Assembly: GCF_040183065.1 (NCBI RefSeq)
Contig: NC_091119.1
Span: 108,700,263-108,764,262 of the forward strand
Direction: 5' to 3'
Source: Periplaneta americana
Taxonomy: Eukaryota; Arthropoda; Insecta; Blattodea; Blattidae
DNA length: 64,000 nt
The notes beneath the pieces were generated by a model, which had not been told where the DNA came from, searched no databases, and was given only the letters and a program-made list of their open reading frames with translations. Position numbers and translations under genes: made by a program. Positions 1 to 11,185 of the stretch are shown in pieces. Each line of letters opens with the position of its first letter. Within the stretch, counting starts at the first letter, position 1.

Positions 1-483
1 TGTTCTTGCTTTGCTGCTATGCAAGCAAAGAGTCCTGCATCTTTTAAACACCACAGAGCTGTTCAAGATGATCCAGGGAATGAATTCTAATGGCAGAAGC
101 AGACTGGTGAGGATCCCTGACAGCTTCTGCTACCAAAGCCTCATTCTGCTCAGGAGTGAACACACGTCTTCCTCCAGAACCTGGATGACGGTGTTCAATC
201 CTACACTGGGTAACTGCACCCACTTCTGGGCTTTAGATATAGGGACGTCGATCCTCCTTGCATTCTGGGAAATTGAGTAAACTGCAGTATTAACAAGAGT
301 AAGAAGTGATTTCCTTGTGCTTACGTCCTTGTGTGTGCGATCAGCCATGGTAGAACTCTGTATGACGACAGAAAACAAAAGAAAGGCATGTACTGCTCCT
401 TATATGCATGTGTATGTGTACATCTACATGACTGCCAACAATATTGCAATCAACTAAAACTGATCGAAAAGCAATATATAATA
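1..483. other. Unassigned sequence left of mariner relic
   Basis: Short open frames exist on both strands (89 and 82 codons) but neither gives a family I recognise. The minus-strand frame over 130-378 has a Leu/Val-rich composition that could come from an old transposase, but no catalytic or zinc-binding motif is visible. I treat it as non-coding or decayed. Confidence 0.3.
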
Positions 484-669
484 CCAGGGGGTTATAATTA
501 AACTTTCCCTACTTAACCGTCTCTATGTGAAAAAGAGTGATCGCATGAACACGAAACTTAATGTAAACATTGCGAAGGAGATGTGGAAGAGAAATAATGA
601 ATAAACAATTTGTTTCAAACACTTTTAATTCGTTGTTATATCATACACTATGCCTAGTTTTGTGGACAT

Positions 670-1325
670 GGCGCCCTTCGGACTATAAAGTGTGCTCGAG
701 ATAGAGCCCATCGTCACCAAATGTGTTGCGGAGAAGTCGTTGAACTGGACGAACAATGTGTAGTGAAGCCTCATCTTGCAGGAAAATAGTTATGTCCAAT
801 GCATTTATCTCCTGCAGGGTAGGTATCACATGCTGACAAAGCACATCGCAGTAACATTGGCCAATCACACTGCACGTTTTTGGACCTTGAGCGCCAGTCT
901 CTTGAAAGAACATTGGACCAAAGATGAAACTGGCCGTGAAGCCACACTACACAGTGACACGTTCACTATGCAGAGGAACTTCATGCACAGTGATTGGAGG
1001 CAACTATTCCCACACTCGACAATTCTGTGTATTCACCTCACCCGTTAGATAAAAATGTGCTTCATCGCTCCACAGGATGTTTCAAGGCCAGGTCTCGTCA
1101 ATTTCAATCCTTGTGAGGAAGCGAAGAGAGAAGTCGACACGTTATTGTGCATCCTGTTGTGTCAGCTGCTGTGAGACGTGAATCCTGTACAGATACCATT
1201 TCAGAATGGTTTGAAGCACCTTCCGAATAGTAGACCATGGAATGTTCAGCTGCTGTAACACATCTCATGTACTGCTTGACGACCGGCAGTTGCGTGCAGC
1301 ATTGTCCGCCATAGCAACAGTGATA
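670..1325 (-). pseudogene. Mariner-like transposase remnant, left arm
   Basis: Read on the minus strand, the segment at 913-683 gives TIFLQDEASLHIVRPVQRLL followed by FGDD. This matches the second-aspartate block of insect mariner-like transposases (family pattern QDGAPPH...FGD). Upstream, at about 1300-875, is the region homologous to the NTQNCR block of the right arm. Several stops and frameshifts break the frame. Nothing C-terminal of the FGDD block remains, so the third catalytic acidic residue is absent from this arm. Confidence 0.7.
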
Positions 1326-1429
1326 TCTTCAACCATCTCTTGCCGGAGCTGGATGAAAGGACTACAGAGAGGCCTTCTTTCCACACCAGCTTGCGGAACA
1401 TGATGAAGTTCGAAAAACTGGAGAGCTGG

Positions 1430-2075
1430 TGTCGCTCAGGGAAGAGGCCAGCGGCCGTGTTCCACAGGTTGAAGAAATCTCTGCTGCGGATGATGCTGCA
1501 CTCAACTGCCTATTGTCAAGCAGTGTGCGAGATGTGTCATGGCAGCTCAACATTCCATGCTTCACTGTTCGGAACTTGCTTTGAACAATTCTGAAATGGT
1601 ATCCGTACACGATTCACGTCTCACAGCAGCTGCCACAACAGGATGCACAACATGTTGACTTCTCTCTTCGCTTCTCACAAGGATTGAAGCTGATGAGACC
1701 TGGCCTTGAAACATCCTGTGGAACAACGAAGAATATTTTTGTCTAACATGTGCAGTGAACACACAGAATTGTCGAGTGTGGTAATCTTCGCCTTCCAGCA
1801 ATGTGGATGAATTTCCTCTGCATAGTGAACGTGTCACTGTGTAGTGTGGCTTCACAGCCAGTTTCATCATTGGTCCAGTTCTTTCAAGAGGTTGACGTTC
1901 AAGGTCCAAAAACTTCTCCACAAGACATTATTTGGTGACGCTCGAATTGTTTCCAAATGCTTGATCACCCGATCTCAATCCCTGTGATTTCTGGTTGTAG
2001 GACTATCTGAAAGAGAGATTTTATCAGGAGAACATTCGCACATGTGCATATCTGAAGAGAAGCATTTCAAGAGAA
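1430..2075 (+). pseudogene. Mariner-like transposase remnant, right arm
   Basis: Plus-strand pieces in changing frames give an N-terminal helix-turn-helix stretch (LNIPCFTVRNLL, about 1540), then TCAVNTQNCRVW (about 1750), then VTV-CGFTASFIIGP (about 1825), and finally SPDLNPCDFWL-DYLKERFY (1960-2030). These are consecutive blocks of insect mariner-like transposases. The QDG block present in the left arm is deleted here, so the two arms are complementary partial copies. In-frame stops show it is dead. Confidence 0.75.
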
Positions 2076-2376
2076 GTATCAGGTATACCCACGGAGATGC
2101 TTTGTGCAGCATGCTATCCTACACTTTCACACTGTCCTGAACACCGATGAGCACCATTTTGAAAACACTTTGTAGTCTAAGGGGCACTATGTCCACAAAA
2201 ACTAGAAAAAGTGTATGATACAACAACGAATTAAGTGTTTCAAACGAATTGCTTATTCATTATTTCTCTTCCGCTTATCCTTGGCAATGTTCACATTAAG
2301 TTTTGAGTTCGTGCGATCACTCATTTTTCATACAGACACGATTAAGTAGGGGAAGTTTAATTATAACCATCCAATA

Positions 2377-2969
2377 TATACGTTAGATTAGGAAAGAAAT
2401 TTGATACTATGAAACAATGAGAATGAAAACAAAATGCAGATTTAAAGTCATTATTTAATGAAATAATGAAATGTTATAAAAAAAATTACATCAAGCATTC
2501 GAGCCTGTATATAGTCTATTAACAATAAAAAGCTGTTACCAGATGCAGAGTTCTTATGTAAGAAAAATGAGATGAAATAGGTGACTGACTGAAACATATT
2601 CCATCAAAAAACAAAAAGCTCTGTCAGCTTGCTCATGAAATAGACATTTGAAAATGCTCAATAAAAATCACCACTAAACTGCTGAAATGGAAGCCCAATA
2701 AAATAACAAAGGACCCATGAATTACTACCGTGCCACAACATGATCACTCGAGTAGAGTAAGATTTTGTAACAGGATGCTGAAGTGAGCTGCTGAAAGTGA
2801 ATCCTGAATTAGCATAATAATATTTTCGGACGAAACATGGTTCAAATTACAATGCTACGTCATTTTACAAAACCAGTACTGGAGCATAGAAAATCCCCTG
2901 CTTGTGCTTGAAGTTCCACTACATGATGAAACGATTGATATGTGGTGTTTTCTGAATGTACACACAGAA
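2377..2969. other. AT-rich spacer, no feature seen
   Basis: About 590 bp without a recognisable coding motif, repeat end or SINE box. It separates the mariner relic from the Harbinger-like element. Confidence 0.4.
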
Positions 2970-2972
2970 TAA

Positions 2973-4628
2973 GGCCCGGTTCACACGAGCGGAATGTCTG
3001 CGGAATGGCAGCCGCACGGCGAACGCACCATTTTCTATGGCACACTAATTTAAATGTAGCAGTTCACACAGGACAGACAGTCTGCGGCAATGGAACGTCT
3101 CCGCATGCAAGTCGCATCACCCATAGCTGAACGGACACCACACAGTGTCCACAAGTTCACTATGGGCTATTGAATTATATTGTATCAATCACACAAGCGA
3201 ACGCGGCAGTTTGACGGCGAGTGTCCAGATGACATATCTTGGCTTTTACGAGAGCAGGACTCGATACGTTAGTTATGCTTTGGCCCTCTGTGTGCCTATA
3301 GGTCTATATGAGACAATTGTCCAAATCTGACAGGTGGCCTGAGTGAGATTCGTGAATGTGATGCTGACAGGTACACCATCCTGCCTCAACCCCTATAGAG
3401 CTAGGTCCCGTTACCCTTTCTATATCAGCATCGGAAATCTATAATCCCTACTACCGCATAACTTCACCCCCATCTATTCTTTACTATTGCAGAAAATAGA
3501 TGAGGGGAAGAAGGAGTGTGTTGGTGGAATGATAGAGAGAAACGGTAGTACCCCAAGAAAAACACTCTGTAAAGTCTGCTTGAGTCACAGTCGACATATC
3601 ACATGTGTATTGTAGTACTGGCTGTTGCAATTTGTTAACTTGTAGTGGTGCATTGCTCATTGTCATTGTATTCAATGAGTGATATGGATGTAGAGAAAGT
3701 TAACGTTAAGGAGTTTGTGATCGTGAATGAGAAAATGCCATGAAGCGTACAAGGACAGAAACAAAAAATGTTCAGCATGGTATGAAATTTGTTGTGTATT
3801 GTTTCTCACTTTCCTGGAACATTTCGATGGATAAAATAAATGTGTTAATAAGTAGTCCTTGTCAAATATTTCTCGCATAAGCCTATACAGTAACACATAA
3901 ATTATTTTAATTTATGACATTTACTTTTTACTTCATTAATTTCTTTATGTGCTTTTTAATAAAAAGTGATAACACTGATAACATTTCAGTTTCTCAAAAT
4001 AAAACAAATGGCAACCTTAACATATTTCATTCCAGTAAACTCTATTTATTATTGATAATTCCTTCTAATCCCTCTTTCTTTACCTTCTACTAAAGTACCG
4101 GTAATATACCTACTGTAATATATTTTCTCCAAAGTGAATACGAAATTAAATGCAGTTATTACTTATTACAGTTTCATTTTAACAATTAAATGCATACAAC
4201 TATTGGCATTAATTTGCCATAAATGTTATAGAAAGCATTCTATTGGAGGTATAGCCAATCTTACATTAATATATTCTTTCTGAAGGCATTTTTCAGAGTA
4301 TGATACAATTCATTGAAGCTGGGATATGTCATTTTGAAGTTAATTAAAATAAATTGATTCCTCCTTGCACAACTAGTTAAACAACACATAAAAAGCTCCT
4401 TGTAATAAAGGACTGTTGACTATTGGATGTACTCAATGTCTTCATTTTTACTTTTCTTATCAATAATTGCATTTCGAAGTACACTAGTACTGCACAGTGA
4501 TTAGCATCTATGGTGACTGTCCACCTCAAATCCTTCTGTCCGTCTTTCATCCGCTCGTGTGGCCTCAGAATGGTGCAGCTGCCGCACAGCCGCCGTTCCG
4601 CAGACATTCCGCTCGTGTGAACCGGTTC
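2973..4628. mobile_element. PIF/Harbinger-like DNA transposon, degenerate
   Basis: The ends are inverted repeats. The left end reads GGCCCGGTTCACACGAGCGG and the right end, reverse-complemented, reads GAACCGGTTCACACGAGCGG; the match runs about 30 bp. A TAA lies directly outside each end (2970-2972 and 4629-4631), the 3-bp target duplication typical of PIF/Harbinger. The 1656-bp interior is AT-rich and holds a MADF-like remnant, the usual accessory ORF of this superfamily. I could not find the DDE nuclease ORF, so the copy is non-autonomous. Confidence 0.75.
3675..3830 (+). pseudogene. MADF-domain remnant inside Harbinger-like element
   Basis: The plus strand begins MSDMDVEKV at 3675, shifts frame, then reads EAYKDRNKKCSAWYEICC at 3742-3795. 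The order (short acidic start, Y-K-D-R-N-K, then A-W-E-I) is the signature of MADF/Myb-like DNA-binding domains, which accompany the nuclease in PIF/Harbinger elements. A stop and at least one frameshift separate the halves, and the domain is lost after about residue 50. Confidence 0.65.
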
Positions 4629-4631
4629 TAA

Positions 4632-5280
4632 CAGGGCCTACGCTATCAGCCTGATATCGCACTCAGCGAAATTCTTCTGCGAATACTGAATCGACGTTTA
4701 TATTCTAAGATGGAAGAAGAGCAGTTCGGCTTCAGGAAGGGAAAAGGTACGAGAGATGCAATTGGACTGCTACGAACAATCGGCAAAAGGTACCTAGAGA
4801 TGAATAAAGAAGTGTATATAGATCTAGTATATGTGGACTTAGAAAAGTAGTTTGACATAGTGGATTGGAATAAACTGATGGAGATCCTAAAGAAAATTGG
4901 CGTGGATTAGAAAGAGAGGAGGCTGTTCAGTAACCTTCATATGAAACGAGTCAAAGTCAGGATAGGAGAAGAAATTTCAGAAGGAAGTGAAATAGGGAGA
5001 GGAGTAGGACCTATCTTGTTCAATATCTACTTCGAGGATGTAGTGAAGAACTGTTTTCAGAACATGGGAGGAGTGACAGTAGGAGGAAGAAGAATAAACT
5101 GTATAAGATTTGCTGATAATATGGCATTGTTAGCAGAAGAGATGATACTAAGGGATATGCTACTGGAGCTAAATGACAGCTGTGAGCAGTATGGAATGAA
5201 GATAAATGTCAACAAGACGAAGCCCATGGTCATAGGAAGAAAAGTAAAGAAGCTAAACTTGCGAACAGTCAGCCCTTGAA
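4632..5280 (+). pseudogene. Non-LTR retrotransposon reverse transcriptase fragment
   Basis: Consecutive RT blocks are readable: LISHSAKILLRIL-like start (about 4645), EEEQFGFRKGKGTRDAIGLL (about 4713), VYVDLEK-FD (about 4835), a 112-codon open stretch from 4941 with GVGPILFNIYFEDVVKN, then RFADNMALLAEE (about 5108) and MKINVNKTKPMVIG. The catalytic FADD is FADN here, and a stop sits in the first RT block, so the copy is inactive. The left edge abuts the Harbinger-like element; the right edge stops in the thumb region near 5280. Related 3' fragments occur at 33005-33118 and 51105-51210. Confidence 0.85.
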
Positions 5281-5331
5281 GTCCAAAGATTATTTTAGGG
5301 AAGATTTCCAATTGCAGAACTGGTGTATGAA

Positions 5332-5503
5332 AATTAATATTTGAGGAGAAAAATTCGCTCCAGCGCCAGGGATTGAACCCGGGTCCTTGGTTTTCTACGT
5401 ACCAAGCGCTCTGACCACTGAGCTACACCGGATCGAATCTTCCTCCTTCAATGTTTCCCTTTGTGGCCTGACTCCAAGTTAGGCATATATGTTGTATGTT
5501 GGT
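5332..5503 (-). repeat. tRNA-like SINE, family G, fragment
   Basis: On the minus strand a tRNA-like region (5432-5355) carries an A-box-like GTAGCTCAGTGGTCAGAG and a B box GGGTTCAATCCC, followed by GCGAATTTTTCTCCTC. The same segments occur at 14189-14532 and 14549-14870. It lies just past the LINE fragment. It is not a usable tRNA gene because the acceptor ends do not pair. Confidence 0.75.
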
Positions 5504-6279
5504 ATATGAAACGTGTAAAATATAAGAAATGTATTAGCACATGGTTTGTACCAAGAAAAATTTGAATAACATTTTGTATCAGTGAAAAACTTCCCTAAAA
5601 TTTTTGTCACCTTTCTGAGAAAATAGGCAATTAGGCCTATGTGTTATTGGTTCCAAATTAAACATAACAAAATTATTAGACTAAACCATATAATTTATGA
5701 TGTGACAACTATGGCCCAATGATCCTGTATCCAGGCATAGATGCTGCATGTTGGTTTGAAACAACATACCTATGTGAAGGAGAAATTAATCCTAATTTCC
5801 TTTGGTTTCCAGACAAGAGTTGGTTCAACCTCTGTAAGTACGTAAATTCCCAATACAACCAGCATCGGAATTCTGAAAAACCAATCTCTTTCCTCCAGTG
5901 ATTCCTCCATGGTGTGCTTCTAGCAATAGATTGAATTATCAATGGAAAGCTATCACTTCACTAGTATGTATCAATGCACCCGATAAAAATTTTCAAATGG
6001 CAATATAATGAAGTTTTGTTCACCCTGTTCTCAAAGAATTCTAGTCCAAAACAGCTTAGTCCACGAAGATTTCCAAAATATCTTTCAGTAATCGTACATT
6101 GGTTCCCTTGATGAGAAGGTAGGCCTATCTGTTGTCTTTCATATCTCTTCCATTTGCAATTTTTATCTCATCAATGTTATGACCTATAAATTTGTTAACC
6201 AATACAAGTGCAAAGTCTTGTTAAGTACGAGCACAGTAAGCTTATGGGTGACAATTACGTTCATCTACTTATAGCGCAA
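5504..6279. other. Spacer, no feature seen
   Basis: About 780 bp of AT-rich sequence with only short overlapping open frames near 5709-5942. No domain, SINE box or inverted terminus was recognised. Confidence 0.35.
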
Positions 6280-6284
6280 AAAAA

Positions 6285-6321
<37 letters not shown>
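6280..6321 (+). repeat. Poly-A plus (GA)n microsatellite
   Basis: A run of A followed by about thirteen GA dinucleotides. It may mark the tail of a retroposed sequence, but no body was recognised upstream. Confidence 0.9.
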
Positions 6322-6324
<3 letters not shown>

Positions 6325-6534
6325 GTTGAAGAAATGTGCACATTCTCAGGTTTAGTCCTTAACCCTTTACTGAACAAACTGTTCCATAATTGACTTATTA
6401 TTGTTTATAATTGCTACTGGCAGAGAGAAGTAAAGATTCCATTCCCTTTATGCAAATAAATTCAAGATGCTTAAGCATTAGAACATCAATGACATGGGCT
6501 ACTGAATACTTGTAAAGTTATGTACCGGTATGTA

Positions 6535-6625
6535 TCTAATGCCTACCCACTTCACTTAACGCGACTCGAATTCCGAATAATGCAGATAGATGGCAGCACT
6601 GTGACCCATTTTCAATTTGTACACC
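6535..6625 (+). repeat. Short dispersed repeat shared with 63230-63310
   Basis: The segment CCACTTCACTT...GATAGATGGCAG.ACTGTGACCCATTTT is found again near 63230-63310 in the same orientation. Both lie next to simple sequence (TA here, TATG there). The family is not identified. Confidence 0.6.
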
Positions 6626-7189
6626 GCTTCGGTGGGCCACGCTCTATATATATATATTGTATCTAAGAAGCAGATAAGATCGTATACCAGGGTGAATGTA
6701 TGTGTAAGTGGTCATGTAAGTATAGTGTAGGAAATGGATGAGAATGATGGTGAGGGAAAAGGGAAAACCCAGTGCCAACATGTGGCCTACTCCTGTTGAA
6801 TAACACCAAGAGGGCTGCCAGACTTAACATCCTCATCCGACAGACGAATCACCATCAACTGTGACATAATATGCCTTCTCTTCATATGCACTGTGAAGAG
6901 ATTTGGAATTTAACCCAGGCATATTGGTGCATAATTTAATGATTAGAAGTTGTGCACCTCCACCTCTCCTAGTCCCAAGGTAGAAAACTTGTAAAATATA
7001 GCCTACATAATATATCGTTTCTATGGCATTTTCTGAACGAACCAGGAGGACTATATTAAAATTAACACACAATGTTTACATTAGAAAATAGGTCCCAGTA
7101 GTGTTAATAATTAGCCTGTTCGATAAAATCACACTTTACTATAAAGGGGAATTTTACCCCATAATGTATGCTTGATCGAGCTACATAAT

Positions 7190-7372
7190 CCCCATGGTAA
7201 AGGTAAACAGGTAAAGGTATCCCCGTAACATGCCATGAAGGCACTTGGGGGGCATGGAGGTAGAGCCCCATGCTTTCCATGACCTCGGCACTAGAATGAG
7301 GTGGTATGGTCGGCACCATGCTCTGACCGCCTTTTACTCCCGGGAAAGACCCGGTACTCAATTTAGAATTCA
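7190..7372 (-). repeat. SINE family H body, head missing
   Basis: Nearly identical to 16165-16325, for example GTATCCCCGTAACATGCC and CACTTGGGGGGCATGGAG. The 16-kb copy continues into a tRNA-like head; this copy stops at the body, so it is 5'-truncated in the sense (minus) orientation, as common for retroposed SINEs. Confidence 0.8.
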
Positions 7373-7696
7373 TAAATTTGCAAAATGAATAAACCAGTTT
7401 CTTTTATAGTACCTACTGTATACTCAAGCCATCTTATTAATGGAAAATGATTTTTTTCAGTGTAATTTGCACAAAATTAATATGTACCTACACCTTTATC
7501 ATAAAGTTTGCATACAAGGCACTCAAATTTGTTACCGTACTGATTTGTTTGCATCCTCCTTAGTTCTAATTTCTACCGCCAAGTATGCAGGAGGAGTCTT
7601 GACATTGCCAGGGGCGCAAGAAAGGTCCACTATAGTCAAATGAACGAATTTGTAGTTTTGGTCCAGGGAAATACTAGTACTTTACGAAAACACTAA

Positions 7697-8227
7697 GGCC
7701 GTGTCTCAAAGTTACATTTTCAGCTGAAGTGAACTAGATTGTTGACTAAATAGCCGGATGTGACGTCAGAAGTTATGATCCAAAGCTACATAGTGCATAG
7801 CAATCAAGTCCGTAGTAGCTAATAAACGAAAATGCTTGTTTGATTGTTGACTTGTTCACTAAACAAACATGGATACCTCATCAGCAATTGGGGTTATGAA
7901 ATCTGAAACTGCTTTGGAAGTGAAATAATGTAAATATAATGTAGAATAACACGTTAACTTTGAACACTGACGTTGTTAGTACCTTCTGTACAATGTTTTA
8001 AACATTATTGTAATATATTAAGCCCTTATTTTTTCCGCATAATTCGTAATGAAACTGCATTAGGACACTGCCTTCTTAATTCTGTGCTGCACAGTGATGT
8101 CATGGTTTTTAGAAAAATAGTCTATGTTTCAAGCATACATTTCCAAAGCTCCCCAGTGTGTAGTTCACAAGTCACCTAGTTGCTAGTCACTAGTGTGTAG
8201 TATGGACTTGAGCTTTGAGACACGGCC
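7697..8227. mobile_element. MITE, Harbinger-like, TAA duplications
   Basis: Perfect 15-bp inverted termini GGCCGTGTCTCAAAG / CTTTGAGACACGGCC bound a 531-bp element. TAA flanks both ends (7694-7696, 8228-8230). The interior holds short G-T-rich direct and inverted motifs but no coding potential. The TAA duplication suggests mobilisation by a PIF/Harbinger transposase, though the terminus differs from that at 2973. Confidence 0.75.
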
Positions 8228-8230
8228 TAA

Positions 8231-9074
8231 GTCGATAACATACTACACACGCTGTATGATCGATCAATAAATTAACATATACATCGACATTGCACTATGA
8301 CAAATTAGCTACCTGTACATTACTTAAAAATTCGCTCTTATGACTCTGGTGAACGCTTCTTGCGCCTCTGGTGATGGAAGAGAGAAAGGCGTCAAACAAA
8401 ACGTTTCTTGCGTCCCTAGTAGTACAAAAGAGAAACATTCAAATGCGTAACGAGAATAAGGTGTCGTGTATTCAAACATTACCCACCTTTAATTGGCGTG
8501 CCGTACTATGGTTAATGTCAACAACAAAACATAAAAATTACAACTAAATATATAAGGCAATACCCATACATAATTTAAACTACAACATATGTATAAGCAA
8601 ATACATAATTGAAGACAACACTTGACTAAATTTATATGAGCTAAGAAACTACATATAACCTCTCATTTTCATGGCATCTCAATCACATACGTAATGGAGT
8701 TACGTGTCTAAATTATAAAGGAAGTAACAGAAGACAAAATATGAAATAATACACAACATAAAACAATGCTCTCTTTGGATAAGAAATAAGCAATCATAAT
8801 ATCTTCAAAAGATCTCTTTTCATCTTTAACCCACCATTTCAAGTTAACATGCTCCAACAAAACACACAATAGTCTGAGGTATGAACTTACCGAGAAGGAA
8901 GTCTGCACAACGACAAATAAACTTATACAATGAGTAATTCTGTTAACAGCTCCAACATAAACAAGTATGAATGTTTTCATCTACAGCATTGAATCTAGAC
9001 AGAGGTAAACATGCACAAGTGCTTTCCTCCTTTGTTTTCCAACTCCTTGTCAACTACAAACTACGTCAAACGTG
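8231..9074. other. Probable start of UBE2Q-like first intron
   Basis: About 840 bp downstream (minus sense) of the 9144-9305 exon. I looked for the next E2 Q exon and did not find it. The 90-codon minus frame at 8708-8980 shows no family signature. Confidence 0.35.
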
Positions 9075-9143
9075 CTAAGTGGCAATTATATATTTGTGCA
9101 TTAACATAGCTACGGCCAATAATATTTTCTTCACTTCACTTAC

Positions 9144-9305
9144 AGTAATATTCGCATGAATTTCGTATTTCTTCCCATTTTTGCCTACGAATCTACAGTT
9201 CAATTCATCCACACTGGCTGACACTATCTGGAATCTTTCGTGGTTTTTTGGAAATACTGATTCTAAAGTCTTAATTTCTTGTTTTAACGTTATCAAACAA
9301 GCCAT
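9144..9305 (-). CDS. UBE2Q-like E2 enzyme, first coding exon
   Basis: The 54 codons from ATG at 9305 read [18 protein letters not shown], then [20 protein letters not shown], ending at ANIT. From memory of vertebrate UBE2Q1/UBE2Q2, the N terminus (LK.E...L...F.KNHERF.IVS...DEL.C.F, later CNIT) matches closely in order and spacing. The family is an E2 ubiquitin-conjugating enzyme with an N-terminal RWD-like domain ahead of the UBC fold. The exon ends in phase 0 at a consensus donor GTAAGT (9143-9138), which sets the 3' limit; reading past it gives a meaningless tail. The UBC catalytic exons should lie at lower coordinates but are not recognisable, implying a long intron or a fragment. The start is supported by the family start and by the lack of an upstream in-frame ATG nearby. 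Confidence 0.75.
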
Positions 9306-9480
9306 TTGTAAATTGTCCGCATATACAATACTTATTTCTTGGGAGATTTAAATACAAACAAAACAGAAAGATAAATACGAAACACTATTCACTCCCAAAG
9401 AAAATGGCGACTGCAACTTGCTCGGTATTCCTCGTACATTTCCGTATTCGTGATCGCTAGCAAATAGCCTAGCGCGTTTT
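9306..9480 (-). promoter_or_regulatory. Putative promoter/5' UTR of UBE2Q-like gene
   Basis: Directly upstream of the exon the sequence becomes less AT-rich and contains AAAATGGCGAC (9402-9412), resembling the YY1-type element found near transcription starts of housekeeping genes. There is no clear TATA box. Assignment rests on position and this motif only. Confidence 0.35.
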
Positions 9481-10419
9481 GACCTTCAACTGGTTCATAG
9501 GCCATGTTTTAGGGAACTCCTGAATAAAGACTTCTTAAAATGACCAAGGAGACGTTCTGACGGACATTATCTGAATTGTTAGCGATAAACGAAAAGTTGT
9601 TGAAAAAAGCATTAAAAAGACTCATAATAATATTATGATAATATACTTTCTAGCATCCATTTTCCCTTTTAAAGAAAATTGCTTCTAAAATCCTTTTTCA
9701 AAACCAATTTATAACAATGATAGGGATTTTGAGTCAAATATAAACAAGGAGAACAATGAGAAATTGGAGATTCAACCATAGTATTCAACTGAAAACGTAG
9801 CATCACGTTTCGTCCACTTTAACCTCATAGAGAAATTCCTACCGATTACCATTGATGAAGTTTAAATGCTAAGTAGGATCTTAAACTTCTACGTTGAAGA
9901 GAGAATAGAAGAGAAAAGAACCACCGGCATATATTATATTTTTCTTTCTCGTTATACGACGTTCCAGGTAATGATTCGTGATTTCTTGTATTACGTGGAA
10001 GAAACATAACGTCTTTGGAAGAAACTGACAAATGACACGGAAGTTAGTATGACGACAGACATTTCCTTAAGAAGAAATTCATAATGATACATAAAATTAT
10101 TTCTACTTTTCGCTGCAAAGTTTCAAGCACATCCACCCAGATACATTTACAAATTCTACAGAGCTCTCCCCTAAAAATTGTTGTTCACTAGCTGCATAAT
10201 TGGGCCAGCCCGGGGATTGGGCAAGTGCTGCGAACTATCGACAACTTAATAAGGGTAGGGTTATTGACAATAACTTATTGTTACATTAGTTCTGATTTTA
10301 AAATATTTCCTGGTGTTTTTCATTGTTTGAAACTTTAAAAGAAGCAGCTACTTGAATATCCCGGTGCCACCGCGGTACTTTTTCCTGCAACTTGGGAGCT
10401 ACCTGCGTCTTTATTTTTA

Positions 10420-10420
<1 letters not shown>
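9481..10420. other. Upstream intergenic spacer
   Basis: About 940 bp with no SINE, inverted terminus or coding motif recognised. Confidence 0.35.
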
Positions 10421-10481
<61 letters not shown>

Positions 10482-10489
10482 TAATAATA
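10421..10489. repeat. (TAA)n microsatellite
   Basis: About 20 uninterrupted TAA/ATA units with one C interruption near the end. Similar tracts occur at 21501, 37223, 41799, 54340 and 54580. Confidence 0.95.
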
Positions 10490-11027
10490 CAGTATTTTCC
10501 TGCGCACGTAAGCCTATATACTATTAGATTAAATTAAACCATTCTCTTATTCGACCCTCTATCTGTGCGCTTATGCCTACGTACAGTTACGATATCCTAT
10601 CCTTTTCTTAAACCCTCTTTCTCAAACAATTTTCCTCAGTCGGCCGTAATTCTGGAAAATTTTGGTGGTCAGTTTGTGGTCTTTGGTGCATTGAAGTGTC
10701 TGTGACTGTGGTCCTCTTATCCCCATTATAAGTGTTAAACGGAAAACTCTTGTTCTGATGATATGTCATTCAGTGTACCGGTACTGTAAATTCATATTTA
10801 AATCGTCTTGAAAATGTGGTTATTCATTGTAAGGGTTCACATGCTAAGAAAGCAACTATAATCCCCCCCTCCTCGAAAAAATGAAGTACGGATGCGGAAT
10901 TAAAATTTGGAGAGAATCTTGATGGGAGTCCACCTGTATGTAGGCAAAATTTCGCAAGACTGTCCCCACAAGTAGCATATATACAGGGACTCTTGTTTGC
11001 TGCATATGTGTGCAGTGCGTTGTAAGC

Positions 11028-11035
11028 GGGGGGGG

Positions 11036-11096
<61 letters not shown>
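11028..11096. repeat. G8-A61 homopolymer junction
   Basis: Eight G followed by about 61 A. The length makes the exact count sensitive to sequencing error. Confidence 0.9.
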
Positions 11097-11100
<4 letters not shown>

Positions 11101-11185
11101 TCAAAATTTTATTTCCGTATCTGTACATACAAGTACCGGTACTGTAAATCATCAAAACACTTAGCATCATCAATATGTATAGATA

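Larger units (their letters stand above)
484..2374. mobile_element. Mariner-like element, head-to-head inverted relic
   Basis: The ends are inverted repeats of about 30 bp around GGTTATAATTAAACTT (490-521 and 2337-2368). TA dinucleotides flank both sides (482-483, 2375-2376), as expected for Tc1/mariner. Inside, about 370 bp at 875-1250 is an inverted copy of 1560-1925, so two transposase remnants point away from a shared centre near 1330-1430. This is not a normal single-ORF mariner; it looks like two copies joined by their 5' parts, or a foldback formed during transposition. Confidence 0.75.

Noticed and set aside
8708..8980. 90-codon minus frame as a second exon of the UBE2Q-like gene
   Set aside because: Hydrophobic sequence unlike E2 Q; no suitable acceptor and no homology to the expected region.
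10856..11173. Minus frame with a poly-Phe run
   Set aside because: Produced by the A61 homopolymer; flanking residues show no domain.
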